A stretch of 64,000 nucleotides of DNA from Apoda limacodes (GCA_946406115.1 OX291543.1:3102501-3166500), one strand, 5' to 3'; counted from the stretch's first letter, positions 20,375-31,400 are shown. Numbers and translations are program-made. Notes: a model not told the origin generated them from the letters alone.

Positions 20375-20825
20375 GCATTTAATACGCTCAATGATGTCTA
20401 TGCGCATATTCAATTGTTCTGTTGACCAAAAATAAATGAATGCGCTATGATGTCACAACCGGACTGCATTCAACGCATTGGCTTCTTATGCTTGTGAGGT
20501 AGAATAGAGGATGCGCTGTCAAATAGTGAAAGGCCATATTGTTTGTTTACATTTGGTGAACAGAACGATTTCAATGCCTATGCGATGTCATAGCTCTCAA
20601 TGCCGTCAATAGAACGCACGTTAAATAACTACTGCTGACGTAATCACCATCTAGACCCCCCCATCCCATGTCATCAAAAATGAGCAAAGCAAAGAGCCCC
20701 CGCCCCCCTATAGTGCGTAATACTTGAACGGCCCCTAATAGGTACTTACTGGACAGTGAAATTATGAACAGTAGGCGACACATCAAGTTACCCACGTAGA
20801 TAAATCGTAGGAAAGAGACTAAACA
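20375..20825. repeat. Repeat Z, copy 3, interrupted
   Basis: Matches 14090-14425 at both ends, but about 120 bp at 20620-20740 ('CATCTAGACCCCCCCATCCC', 'CCCCTATAGTGCGTAATACT') are a separate dispersed lepidopteran repeat inserted in it. Confidence 0.6.
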
Positions 20826-20869
20826 CAGCTGCGTCTGCGAACATATCTTTAGATATATGTATACTACAA

Positions 20870-21020
20870 AATAAATGAAAGCCGGCGCGGCGGGCGGGGC
20901 GGCGGGCCGGCGTAAGTACCGAGCGCAAACAACATCAAGGTAAAATAAAATAAATCAAAAATTAGTGTCATTCGTGACGTCGACACGATTAGTCGCGCGC
21001 GCGCGGTGTCATTTGTTGCA
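20870..21020. other. CpG-rich islet, promoter-like
   Basis: Contains 'GCCGGCGCGGCGGGCGGGGC' followed by 'GGCGTAAGTACC' (donor-like) and then (CG)n 'GTCGCGCGCGCGCGG'. It is far richer in CpG than its surroundings and could be an unmethylated promoter with a first exon, or another repeat. The nearest plus-strand gene (DNAJB12-like) starts 2 kb downstream. Confidence 0.35.
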
Positions 21021-21609
21021 TCGCTACCTACCTAACAAGAATGTTACTACCCAGACCCTTAAAAAGAAAAAAACATAGAAGCTTCACATTCACATATCGT
21101 TGCTCAGGAGTTGGAGCGTAATTACCTTAGTATTTTAGTACTTATTAGTATTTTTGTAGTTTAAATTTTGTTATTACGTGTAGTGATTGAAAAACTGGTA
21201 GGTACATTTTTCTACCGCTGCTGATATGAAAATAAAATCTGTTCAAGTCTGTCAATTTTAAAACAGCAGTTTTAATTTTTTTTTTTATTTTTAGTTTCAG
21301 ATTGATATTTTAAAATCCTGTAATATTGTAAAAAAAACGTATTACTTTTTAAATAGCCTGTCCGACGCATAATAAAAACACAAAAACAGTTTTTGATAAA
21401 ATGATTACCGTTTGTAACAGACAAAACTTTTTTTTATCGTAACATGCATGCATGAATTTTATTGATGTCAAAAAAATATCCACATTTTATACAGCAGTAT
21501 ACGTAGTATTATATTCTCTTTGAGCAGTATAAGCATACTAGTAGTACACGTTAGCAATGTTTATTGAAGATAATTCACGTGTAACATACATTATCTTTTA
21601 TTACTAGAA

Positions 21610-22031
21610 GCATCCAGCATCGCAAGTACTTCTATGTTGGCTACTACCGAACCAAAGTTAAAGGATGTAGTACTGACAGAGCTTGCGAATTTTATTGCAA
21701 AACAAGATTCATTTTCTAAGCCTTTCTTGTGGACATCGGTGAACAAACTGACTCCCATTGCTATCTATGTAAGTCAACCAGGTACTTTATCAAATGTAGC
21801 CATTTTTCTCGTAATAGATTGACCAATAGGGCTAGAAAAATAGTCTATATTTCTTATAATTTAAGATTTCAATCAGCTGATCAAACATCAACATCACAAA
21901 AAGAAAAAGTTCCTGATAGTACAGTCATTGAAGATGAAATCCATGAAGATTCAGAAAGTGATGTTTCCGATCTCGATAGGACAACCGTGGACAACACTGA
22001 TACTGATGATTCTAACACGGACGAAGATTAA
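21610..22031 (+). pseudogene. hAT transposase C-terminal remnant
   Basis: Frames read 'PKLKDVVLTELANFIAKQDS' then, after a frameshift near 21775, 'NRLTNRARKIVYISYNLRF' followed by an acidic tail (to TAA at 22029-22031). 'RNRLTNxRAxKLVYISYNL' is the signature of the C-terminal dimerisation region of hAT (DUF659-like) transposases. The preceding 'RSFS' block and most of the enzyme are missing. Confidence 0.6.
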
Positions 22032-22261
22032 GGATTTTCTACGTCATTACCTCTCAGACCCTAACTAACATAATTTCACGAAATATATTAGTCTTTGTTA
22101 TTAAAATAAATTAAAATTAATATTCAGTTCCGCGTGTTAATTTATTTTACTTTTTCTAAAAAAAAAACCATATAAAGAAAAAAAACTGTAGTCGTAAGCT
22201 TTTGTTCATGTTTTTTTTTCAAAATTATGAAAAAAAAAAACATTTGGATTTTTTCAATTTA

Positions 22262-22465
22262 CATCTCTATTGAGGGACCACTCTATTTGTGAGAGTGGCA
22301 TAGATGAAGTTACTGTAGACCATATATTTTTCACCTGCCCCAAATACCCTATATCTTATATGACATCCTCCACCCAAAAATTCTCGCGCTGTCAACATGC
22401 AGTTAATACCCCCTTCATTACATGTTTAACAAAATTCATCAAAACCTTTAATATTAAACTATAAC
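22262..22465 (+). pseudogene. I/R1-type LINE C-terminal remnant
   Basis: The frame reads 'CESGIDEVTVDHIFFTCPKY' and ends 'TFNIKL' before a stop. The 'C...H..F.C' zinc-knuckle-like block with 'DHIFFxCP' is the usual C-terminus of I- and R1-type LINE ORF2. It may be from the same kind of element as the RNase H scrap at 9320. Confidence 0.55.
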
Positions 22466-23083
22466 TCTTTTGCATGCATTAATATGTCCCTCACAACTAG
22501 TGTAACCCTCTCTCACTCTTATTGTTTGTTTTATATGTTGTGATGGCCATTTTTGTTTTAGGTAAAACAACCCAGAATCTCCCAGCTTGGGAGGCCCCAA
22601 TCTTCCTTTTTTTATATAAAATTTTTCAACACGTGTCACTTTCATCACGGATACTAGCGAAATGTATTAGACCGCAATGAAAGCCGTTCTTCAAACAATT
22701 AATTAATTAATTAATACTAAAATTTTGATAATATTGACACCAATGCTAAACGAAAATAATAATTCTTCATCACAAATCGAACACACTCAAGTTTATGAAT
22801 TTTGTGCTATCTCTTACTGTTTTACATAAAAGTGTATTGCCCATCCTGCTGTCAGTCAGTCCTACGCGCAATGCCAAATTTGCGCGTAATAGCGTATTAA
22901 ATATTATATTCTCTTTGGTATTAAAAAAAACACGACCATACCTAAGTATTTTATTTTCTGACTATCCAAAATATCGTAATGATTGTTGCTAAATTGTTAT
23001 AGTTTTAATTAATTCCTTCACTTTCTCTAACGACGCAGTTGTCTGTCATACTTTCTTGAAGTGATCAATAGTTACCTATAAAA
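22466..23083. other. Upstream region of the DNAJB12-like gene
   Basis: AT-rich. The last ~100 bp before ATG 23084 include 'TAACGACGCAGTTGTCTGTC' and would hold the 5' untranslated region. No TATA box position can be assigned with confidence. Confidence 0.4.
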
Positions 23084-23420
23084 ATGACGATCGAAGGTAA
23101 TAAAGACGAAGCAGAAAAGTGTATTGAAATTGCACAAACTGCATTATCTGCTGGTGATATCTCTAAAGCGGAACGGTTTTTGCTTAAAGCTGAACGCTTA
23201 TATCCTTCCGCTCGTGTTAAAGAATTGTTGACTCATGTACGAAGTACACCAAATTCAGGAGACTCTTCAACTCGTCCTGCACCTAGCAGCCCAAAGGCTG
23301 AAGAAGTTAGGAGAAGGAAACCTCCATCCCATCAGCCACAACAAAGAGAATACACCTCTGAACAACTGGAAGCAGTTCGGCGCGTCAACACAAAATGCAA
23401 GGATTATTATGAAATATTAG
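23084..23420 (+). CDS. DNAJB12: DNAJB12/14-like ER J-protein, exon 1
   Basis: ATG at 23084 starts 'MTIEGNKDEAEKCIEIAQTA', matching the conserved start of DNAJB12/DNAJB14 ('MESNKDEAERCISIALKA'). The N-terminal ~50 residues form the TPR-like helix pair of the family, followed by a P/S-rich linker (~56-90), 'YTSEQLEAVRRV' and the first J-domain helix 'KDYYEIL'. The exon ends after 337 nt at a donor (TTAG|GTAATA) in phase 1. Family role: a tail-anchored-like ER membrane co-chaperone that places its J domain in the cytosol to recruit Hsp70 for membrane-protein quality control. The five exons share strand, order and phase and join without loss. Confidence 0.93.
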
Positions 23421-24512
23421 GTAATAATCTTCACAGTTCTTTTTAGAAGAGAATTAATATAAGGAAAGAAATAGGGAGCTCCAAATAAAAATTACTTTTA
23501 GTTAACATTTACTTATTGGGCACAAGCTACTTTTTTATTCAATAAAGAGGCTACCCCTTATACACAAATGAATTGAATAAATCGGCTTAAAAGACTAGGT
23601 TTTTCGTAAAAAAGGATTTTTGTTCACCAAATGATAGTAAAAGAAGTAAATTAGTAAGTCTGGTTGTTGTGCTAAGGCCAACAATTACCTGAGCTATACA
23701 CCCATGTTTTCATATCATTTTTAAACTTGAAATAATTACTAAGCATTTTAATATGTAAATTACAAAACAAAGATTTAGAGGCTAGCCATAGCTTATTGAC
23801 AAAAAAAATAGAATTTAAAATTAAGAATAATATAGAAAATATTAAGTAACGTAGGTTAGATTTGATTCTGACACTCACCAGCCCATGCTGAGGCACACTA
23901 TTCTGCTCATGCACTATAACCTTTCTTCTTCTGTGGTTGCACCGAAAAACTCGCTATGATTTTTAACAAATTTAACATATTTGTGGCATATTTTCTACGG
24001 GTACGGGTAATAACATTTTACAAAAAATCCCTGCTGAAGTGTGTAAATGAAATGACAATTTCTAAAAAAAAAGCTTATTTTGTTGTTAACATAATTTACT
24101 ATACTATATATGATAATTGTTTCTAGATAATAATTGTAATATTGTCATCGTTTCTTGTGGCCAGAAAGCCATTTTGACTTACGATAGTAACTTGTAATTT
24201 ATTGAGTTCAAAAATATTTTGTTTTTAAATTCAAATGATTTATTTGTCTAAAATAAGATATAGGATCCTTTTTTTTAAAGTGAATAAAGTGATAATATTA
24301 TATTTTTAAGAAGTAAAGCAGCCATCATTCTATTTCATTTCATATAATATGCAGCAAAAACGGATAGACCAATACAAAATGACAATTGTATAGGATATGA
24401 AATATGTTCTTTATTTTTTAATCTGTGAATACTGAAAATGTGAATAATAGAAGCCCTGTGAAAAATAAACTCTTATTGTATCTTACAATAATGATATTAT
24501 GAAATTTTGCAG
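23421..24512. other. DNAJB12-like intron 1
   Basis: AT-rich with no exon or recognisable transposon. A short open frame on the minus strand (23672-23914) has no support. Confidence 0.5.
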
Positions 24513-24622
24513 GAGTAACCAAAGAGGCCACTGATTCTGATATTAAGAAATCATACAAGAAGCTAGCGCTTCAGCTCCACCCGGACAAGAATCACGCTCC
24601 TGGGGCCGTTGAAGCATTCAAA
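24513..24622 (+). CDS. DNAJB12: DNAJB12/14-like, exon 2 (J-domain core)
   Basis: Bounded by TTTTGCAG and GTGTGT. It encodes G113-K149, including '[20 protein letters not shown]'. The catalytic HPD tripeptide is intact at residues 135-137, so Hsp70 stimulation should be preserved. 110 nt; enters in phase 1 and leaves in phase 0. Confidence 0.93.
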
Positions 24623-25322
24623 GTGTGTATAACTCTAAGGCTGTAAGACACAGCTAGCAATATTCTCTTGAAGGGAAATCTTAGAAGGAAGCCTATCATC
24701 AAAATCGGTTTACCTCCTATAAATTTGATAGCTTGTGATAAAATTCAGCCTGTGTTGGGATGTACAGATCTATGTCCGCAAGTGCAGTAGGAATGTTGAC
24801 TTTGTAGTGTAGTAGCAGATAGATGTGACCTATTGCCTAACATTTACTTCATTGTCCAAGTAGGTCCAGGCCAATTATGCCTGCAACATAAACTTGGAGT
24901 TAGAGTAATGGATAATATCAATACATTTTATTGTATATAAATCAACATATTTTATTATGCACTCTTTCAATCATTAGGTACTAGACTCATTATAAAACTA
25001 AAATTAAATTAAATGACCAACATAAGAAATACAAAAACAATGCACATTATTTGAAATTATCTTATTCTCATTTTAAAATATGATTTTCATTGTCTTTATT
25101 GCTACAGTCATATAAACACTATTTGATATGAACACATTAAATCCCAATGGGGATTTTGTGTATTATGAAAAGGATAACGACCCACACCTCATTCGGGGAC
25201 TTTGGATGTTCAAAGGATGCTCTACACATTTGGGGGGCTACTATATCTTGTTAAATACCATATAAAAAATATGATCTATATAGTGCAGCAGTTGGCTTTA
25301 CTTCTCTATTCACTCTCCACAG
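24623..25322. other. DNAJB12-like intron 2
   Basis: AT-rich, no gene or clear repeat seen. Confidence 0.5.
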
Positions 25323-25494
25323 GCTATCGGAAATGCTGCAGCTATCCTCACCGATGCTGAGAAGAGAAAGCAGTATGACCTTCGTGGAGAAGAACCTGTG
25401 CACACCCATCATACCCATCACCAGTACTATGCCAGAGGGTTTGAATCTGACCTTACTGCTGAAGAGCTTTTCAATATGTTCTTTGGAGCTACTG
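25323..25494 (+). CDS. DNAJB12: DNAJB12/14-like, exon 3
   Basis: Acceptor CTCCACAG, donor GTAAGT. It encodes the last J-domain helix ('AILTDAEKRKQYDLRGEE'), a His-rich stretch ('HTHHTHHQYY') in place of the human 'GHGHGH' segment, and 'GFESDLTAEELFNMFFGAT', the family's F-rich motif ('GFEADISPEDLFNMFFGG'). 172 nt, leaves in phase 1. Confidence 0.92.
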
Positions 25495-25689
25495 GTAAGT
25501 ACTACGTAACTAACCATATGGGTAATAAAATGTAAAGTGTCTATGTGGGTCAACTCGGCCGTTCGGCAGAGCAGAAATGACGTGCGGTATAAAGAGAGGA
25601 CGCATATCTAGGGCGCGTGCAAAGCGCAATTATCGATTACGTGAAATTATAGGTATTTCGTACACTGACAAGGGAGTTGATTTTCTATT

Positions 25690-26240
25690 TGATTCCACAT
25701 CAGTTTTTCAAAAACTGATATTTATTTGCATGAATTGTCTTTCATTTTGTTGATTGGTATTTTATCTATGTATGTATATAAATCTCGAAAAAGCCTATTA
25801 CAGAGTGGTGTGGAATAAGTTGTGGTTGGCATTTTCTGTGTATGGGGTGAGCAATAACTTGATCCGAGCAATGAATTCTCTGTATCTGGATTCAAGTGCT
25901 CATATATATATAAATGGGACAAATTTAAAAAGGTTAATGGTTAAGGGTAGTTAACCATCTAAAAAGATTTAAGACAGGGATGTGTGTTACCTTGGTTGTT
26001 CAATCTATTCATCGACAATTGTTTTAGAGATTTGAAAGAGACAGAATGTGGTTTAAGAATGAGTGAGCTACTAATCACGTGCCTGACAATGACCAGCTCA
26101 TTATTGCATCGGCAGTAGAGGAGTAGCAGGAAATAGTTTGCAAGAAAAAAATTTGCAATAGATTATTAACCAACTTCACAATGAGCTAGAGACTTGAAAC
26201 TTTAAATACAGCTCAGAACCAGCTGACAATGCAATATTCA
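25690..26240 (+). pseudogene. RTE-like reverse transcriptase remnant in DNAJB12-like intron 3
   Basis: The frame from 25754 reads 'INLEKAYYRVVWNKLWLAFS' and 'VYGVSNNLIRAMNSLYLDSS', then after a break 'MCVLPWLFNLFIDN'. These match the 'DLEKAYDRVPR..LW', 'GVS..LI.AI.SLY.DS' and 'GC.LSPLLFN...D' blocks of an RTE-type polymerase. The first catalytic D is now N (NLEKAY) and many stops follow. It is inserted in the sense orientation. Confidence 0.65.
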
Positions 26241-26494
26241 ATAGTTTGTTTTAAGTTTCATCAAATAAAAAAAAAAAAACAATTTTTAAGGAAATAAAAC
26301 GTGTATCATTTAAAATCTATTATATGCTCAATTTGTTTTAAAGTTCATTTACTAATTAACTCATACGAGATTAAAAAGTTAAAAATGAAATTATTCTTTT
26401 TTTTATTTAATTTCATTCTAACACGGGGGAACCATTCTACAATAGGAACTATATTTTAACATTCAACTGTTGACCGACATTACTAAAAGGAATA

Positions 26495-26650
26495 CCGTCA
26501 TATGACACTAGTCAGGACCGGCGGTTTAACGTGCCCTTATAGAAGTGCGGAGAAGAGTATATCACAGGAATGTGCCACTACACCAGGCACCCATCTAATG
26601 ACTGACTACGCCCGAAGTTGCTTTACTTCGCATATCGTTTCCAATAGAAG
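26495..26650. repeat. Dispersed repeat in DNAJB12-like intron 3
   Basis: 'GACCGGCGGTTTAACGTGCC' and 'CACCCATCTAATGACTGACT' belong to a common lepidopteran dispersed sequence. It ends about 95 bp before exon 4. Confidence 0.4.
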
Positions 26651-26745
26651 AATGTAACTGGGCTACTTGCATACAATACATTAGATAGTATAATTTTAGA
26701 AGGAGCTACTTTGATTTAACTAAAAACAAATATTAGCATTTCCAG

Positions 26746-26951
26746 GAGGTGGTCCTACCGCTGGTGTTTACACTCGTCGCCGCGCCCGCGAACCTGAACA
26801 GAGAGAAGCCCACGGAGGTTTCGTGCAACTCCTACCGGTCCTGGTTCTCATACTCCTCTCGATGATGTCTGGTTTCTTCATTAGTGAACCCGTGTACAGC
26901 CTCACACCAAGTTCCAAGTACCCTGTACCTAGAGAAACAGTTAATTTAAAG
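26746..26951 (+). CDS. DNAJB12: DNAJB12/14-like, exon 4 (membrane segment)
   Basis: Acceptor TTTCCAG, donor GTATTT. It encodes a basic stretch ('YTRRRAREPEQRE'), then a hydrophobic segment FVQLLPVLVLILLSMMSGFF at ~232-251 which is the single transmembrane helix, and 'EPVYSLTPSSKYPVPRET', the conserved luminal start. 206 nt, leaves in phase 0. Confidence 0.93.
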
Positions 26952-27204
26952 GTATTTATCGTGTCGTAAGACGATCAACTGCCAACAACATTTGAAAATG
27001 GTACTTTAAATTGCCCTCACCCATGGTAAGGTTAGGCATTGCCCTAACAGTTGAGATGCATGAGGCTGGTAAGGAAAACTTGAAATGTAAGGTTCTTAGG
27101 TTCGATTTCCGGTAGGAGCAAGGAAAACTGTTAGAATATATAAATTGAATTGTGAAGTGCTTTTGCTCTGGCAGTTAAAAACCTACGTAAATCGAAATAA
27201 GGTT

Positions 27205-27485
27205 GCCATTTTTAGGGTTCCGTACCCATAGGGTAAAGGGGACCCTATTATTAAGACTTTGCTGACCGTCATTCTGTCACCAGGCTGTATCTAATGAACA
27301 GTGATAGTTAGCCATTTAAAATTTTCACAGATGATGTATTTCTATTGCCGCTATAACATGGAATACTAAAAACAGAATAAAACAAATATTAAAGTGAGCT
27401 CCCATACAAAAAACGTGATTTTTTTGCTGTTTTTATAGATAATGGTATGGAACCCTTTGTGCGTGAGTCCGACTCGCACTTGTTT
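27205..27485. repeat. 'TTTTAGGGTTCCGTACCC' repeat, copy 1
   Basis: Starts 'TTTTAGGGTTCCGTACCCAT' and ends 'GTGAGTCCGACTCGCACTTG'. The same family occurs at 39118-39335 with an internal deletion. The last ~40 bp are shared with the tail of the 5S-derived SINEs. Common in moth and butterfly introns. It lies in intron 4 of the DNAJB12-like gene. Confidence 0.7.
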
Positions 27486-27659
27486 ATTTCTACGTGTCGT
27501 TATTATTTTGTATTCAATTTAATGATGATAGTCTTTCTTTACGAAGACTTTTAACACATTTCATGGTATCTAATGATATAATTAATGGGCACTTAAGACA
27601 AAATTTGCATAGTCAAGTTTCAGTTTTTCAACCTTTTGACTTGTTTCATTAATTTGCAG

Positions 27660-27747
27660 GTACCTTATTATGTGAAAGAGAACTTCCACAGCGACTACCA
27701 AGGGTCTCTGCGAAGACTTGAAATGTCTATAGAAGAAGAATATATAG
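27660..27747 (+). CDS. DNAJB12: DNAJB12/14-like, exon 5
   Basis: Acceptor TTTGCAG, donor GTAAGT. It encodes 'VPYYVKENFHSDYQGSLRRL' and 'EMSIEEEYIG', matching the family's 'VVYYVGDTFSEEYTGSSLKT' block. It leaves in phase 1. The final exon, which should carry the 'LRNNCWKEKQ' and 'ARYFGD' blocks and the stop, was not found downstream on the plus strand in this window. Either it lies beyond a very long intron, or it is too diverged for my reading. Confidence 0.9.
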
Positions 27748-27949
27748 GTAAGTACTAACAAAATTAGCTTTTCGCATATGAGAAAAATTTATCCATTCAT
27801 TTACGTCGCACTGGGGATATTTAAGTCTCGACCATGCAAGGTTAGTATACGTTTATTATTAACCTGGATACTGGCGAAATTTAATTTAATGTACCAACAT
27901 CTGCAAGCTTTTACACACCTTTATTGCCTTAGGGTTTAAAATTTCTGAA

Positions 27950-28500
27950 TCCCGTCATATAAGGAAGCGGGCGCCGTGTGCGAGGACGGGCGCGGCCGGG
28001 CGTGTCTTGGCGCCGTTTCGGCCACACCGTCAGCGGTCGAGATACTGGCGGGTCAGACGTAATTAAACATGGGAAAGTTTTTATAATGGATAAAGAAGAC
28101 ATTTTATTAATGGAAAATGAGATGTGAAATCGGGGATACATAATATGAACTCGATTAATGCTGATTTAAGGTTGTATCCTGTGAATCTCATAAATATACA
28201 AGAATGTCGTAAATACTATATACATATATGTGTATAAGTACCTTAGATAACATTTTAAATAAAATAGACAATAGATTTTGATATAAAATCCTCCGTATTG
28301 ATTTCCATTTTTGGTGCGTCTCGATAAGAAATGATTTATCTCACCCGCCAGTAACGAGCGACTAAACAGTCTACACGCACCGTCCGGTGTGGTCGATACA
28401 GGCGGATTGTACGGGAGAAACCTAGTCTGTGAATGAGGCCACCCGCCACGCTCACCCGCGCCCGCGCCTTTAACAGCCAGGAGCGTCACGGTCGGTGTGT
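27950..28500. other. GC-rich region with inverted arms
   Basis: 'CGGTCGAGATACTGGCGGGTCAGAC' (about 28034-28058) has an inverted partner 'CTCACCCGCCAGTAACGAGC' at about 28340-28360, and both are preceded outward by 'CCACACCG'. The two arms are GC-rich and the DNA between them is AT-rich. Open frames of 70 and 152 codons on the minus strand lack known domains. This may be a foldback element or the remains of a GC-rich first exon. Confidence 0.35.
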
Positions 28501-28624
28501 CTGAAGCGAGATTTAATATGTTACATCTAGACGCACCCGACAACGCGCCAGCTTTGTGTCTGTTTGGGCACTTCGAACTTCCGCTTTTAATTTCAATCAA
28601 TTTGCCGTCTGTGATACTGGTCAC

Positions 28625-29257
28625 TTCCTTACAAAAAACCTCTCCTCTCCTTAACCCTTTTCAATCCGGTTTTTGTCCAGGGCATAGTACGGATACTGCT
28701 CTTACAAGAATTTTCGATGACATTTGTCTAGGCATGGATCGTACTGAGCTCACAATTCTGTCTTTACTGGATTTCAGTAATGCATTCAACACTATCGATT
28801 TTAATATCTCATGAGTCAGTTACGATCCATTAACATATCTCCAGCGGCAATTGAATGGTTTCGTAGTTACCTACAGAGACACTGGCAACGGATTCAAGTA
28901 GAGGACTCATTCTCTTCTTTATGTGATATTCGGGCTGGCGTTCCACAAGGCGGCGTGCTCTCTCCTCTTCTGTTTTCAATCTTCATTAATGCAATTTCTC
29001 AAAGGATTTCTTCTCCCTACCACATGTATGCAGATGATCTCCAAATTTACACCCAAACATCGTTACAAAATCTTCACAAAGCTATCAATATGATGAATGC
29101 TAACTTAACTAATTTCGCAGAATGGAGTAAATTACACGGTCTTAAAATAAATCCATCGAAAACACAGGTTAAAAGTCCAAAGATAATATCGAGAATCGAA
29201 TTCACAAAACTACCTCGATTGAACTTGATCGTGTTATCCCTTACAGCGAAAATGTGA
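28625..29257 (+). pseudogene. LINE-B reverse transcriptase frames
   Basis: Two in-frame-adjacent open segments (to 28814 and from 28811) cover the fingers and palm of the polymerase. The catalytic aspartates in 'LLDFSNAFN' and 'YADD' are retained. The break between the two is a single stop/start overlap, then a later frameshift disrupts the thumb. Upstream endonuclease is absent. It is close in type to the polymerase at 62600-63130. Confidence 0.75.
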
Positions 29258-29921
29258 AAAACCTTGGCATCATTATCGACTGTATACATTTACTTGGCTG
29301 CCACACCTACAAGAGTTCAAGTCGAAAACTATACCTATGCTTCTGTTAGTTCACTGAGGCGATTACGTAATTTTCTTCCAATATCGACTAAAATTGCGCT
29401 GGCACAATCATTGCTTCATCCTATTCTCGAATATGCTGACGACAGCTTTTTTCTCACGGACGACCAACGAAATAAATTTGAGCGTCTCCAAAATTATTTA
29501 TACGTTTTATATTTATACTCCGTAAATATGATCATGTCTCTAGTTTACGACTACAACTCAACTGGCCTCCAATTCGTATTCACCGGAATATTCATATTCT
29601 TTCTCTTCTGTATAGCATTTTGTTCAATCCATCAACCCCAACATATCTTAAAGAGCGTTTCCAATTTTTAGGTATCTCCAATCCTAATCTCCGACCATCG
29701 ACCAATCTTCTTCTGAAAACACCAGCGCAATACACTAATTTTTACAATAACTAATTAACAGTACAAGCTATCAAACTTTGGAATGCCTTTGTCCATTAAG
29801 AACTTTACAAATTTTCCAAAAGCAAATAAAAAATCAATTCTATCCTACACCGCAATATATATGTATGTATGCTATTTATGTAATATAAATATATATATAA
29901 TATGTATCTATGTTATGTAAG

Positions 29922-30280
29922 CAGGGCCGCATAGAGAAAATCTGGGCCCGGGGGTAGCCATGTTCGGTTTTCGCTCGGAAGAAGAAGAAAAAATTAGCAG
30001 GACAATTTGCGGCGAGGGCAAAACGTACATTTATTATCTCTACGCAACTGTCAGAAAACGTGTTCGGACGAGCACTACTGTATTTCGGCGCACGCAGCTC
30101 CACAAACCAATAGCGCGTGCTCATTGGTCGTTGCTCTTCGGGCGCGAAAATTTGAAAGGATTCTATGCAAAAAGTCAAATTCGTCATTAAAGTGAAGGTT
30201 TTTCGGAAAATCGCGGGCTCTTATAACTGCGGGCCCGGGGGAAACCCACCCGATACCCCCCTCCCCGTTCAGTGGCCCTG
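29922..30280. mobile_element. hAT-like MITE nested in LINE-B
   Basis: Ends CAGGGCCGC on the left and GGCCCTG on the right, with inner matching blocks 'GGGCCCGGGGG' at both ends. About 359 bp, non-coding, richer in GC. The 8-bp flanks TATGTAAG and TATGCTTA match only in part, so the target duplication is degenerate or absent. LINE-B sequence resumes immediately to its right. Confidence 0.6.
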
Positions 30281-30445
30281 TATGCTTATTTTTAAGACCA
30301 AAGTTTCCTCTACCCAAAGGTTGCCTGGCAGAGATAGCTCTTAAGCAATAAGGCCGCCGTATTGTTTGCTTTCCAAACTAATGTAATAGTTTTAAGTAAA
30401 TTTTTGGCGTCCAATAAAGAATACATCATCATCATCATCAATCGC

Positions 30446-31400
30446 ATATACAATTTTACTCAAAATTTAACCCCCTAAAATAATACTTAATCTTTAAAAC
30501 TCTAGAGTGCAACTTATGTTTGAACGTGCTAATTTTAGAAAGTACCTACCAAGTTTGATAATACTTTTCGCGTCAGATAGCTCGTTTATTAAGGTTGTAG
30601 GCCATATAACTACGCTGCGACCTAACCTAACCTACACCATAAACCACTAATTTATCAGAATGTTTCAGTGTGACCTAAGTACTTTGACCCATATTGAATC
30701 AATCAAAACATGACTCGGGTTTGCTGACTCTACGGCTGAAGCGCGAATAGTTTCTTTTTTAAATCGGACCGGTAGTTCCCGAGAATGAAAGCAACTCTTT
30801 GGCAAAATATCTCAATAAGTACTCTCCGATGGAATATATTTTCAACCTATTAAGGTATAATTTGCCATTCATCTTTTATTTCTATTTACGTATATAAAAA
30901 ATGTTAATTTTTTTAGTGGGTCTACGGCATGCATGTCAACGTGAACGCAACTACCGCGAAAGTATGACATGGAAAGCGAGAAATTTCGGCGATTCGCGAC
31001 AGTACGCAGAGGCCCAAAAACTGCGCATGCCGAGTTGCGAGAAACTGCAGTCGCTCCACCGATAGATGGCGTTGTCACATGTTTTGGTTCAAGTCTGGGT
31101 TGTTATTTATGGCATAATTTGCTAATTTAAACGTTACATTTATTCGCTTTTAATTTATGTTGTATATAAACTTGTATTTAAATTGTTATATTTTCTGTGG
31201 AGTGTATAGAATAATAAATGGATTAGGAAAATTAATTTTGTATGCGTAACTTATATATTTTTTTTCGGTGATATAGCGTATCATATTTTTAGGTTGTAAA
31301 ATTTTCTTGCTTTTTACGCAATCCTGTTTTTAGAAGGTAGGTAATGGGAAAATGTGTTTAGTTGTATGTGTTTCAATAACTTTTGGGATTGGCGTCTTTT
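30446..31400. other. Intergenic DNA, nothing recognised
   Basis: No exon identified. A 69-codon minus-strand frame (30869-31078) overlaps a somewhat GC-richer segment near 30930-31080 but shows no domain. Confidence 0.4.

Larger units (their letters stand above)
28625..30445 (+). mobile_element. LINE-B: jockey-group LINE, 5'-truncated, interrupted
   Basis: Reverse transcriptase blocks in order: 'FQSGFCPGHSTDTAL', 'LSLLDFSNAFNTIDF', 'IRAGVPQGGVLSPLLFSIF', 'YHMYADDLQIYTQ' (active-site YADD intact) and 'HGLKINPSKTQ'. A stop after 'NIS' at 28814 and a frame change near 29170 break the protein. The 3' region has 'TTGCCTGGCAGAGATAGCTC' and 'AATAAGGCCGCC', known 3' ends of lepidopteran LINEs, and finishes with (ATC)n near 30426-30442. 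A hAT-like MITE (29922-30280) is inserted in the 3' part. Confidence 0.8.

Noticed and set aside
28166..28624. 152-codon minus-strand open frame
   Set aside because: Its N-terminal part is GC-rich but domain-free and its C-terminal part is AT-rich junk; it overlaps an inverted-repeat structure and has no splice or homology support.
30420..30445. (ATC)n as an independent microsatellite or CRISPR-like repeat
   Set aside because: It is the simple-repeat tail of LINE-B, following its known 3' end sequence.
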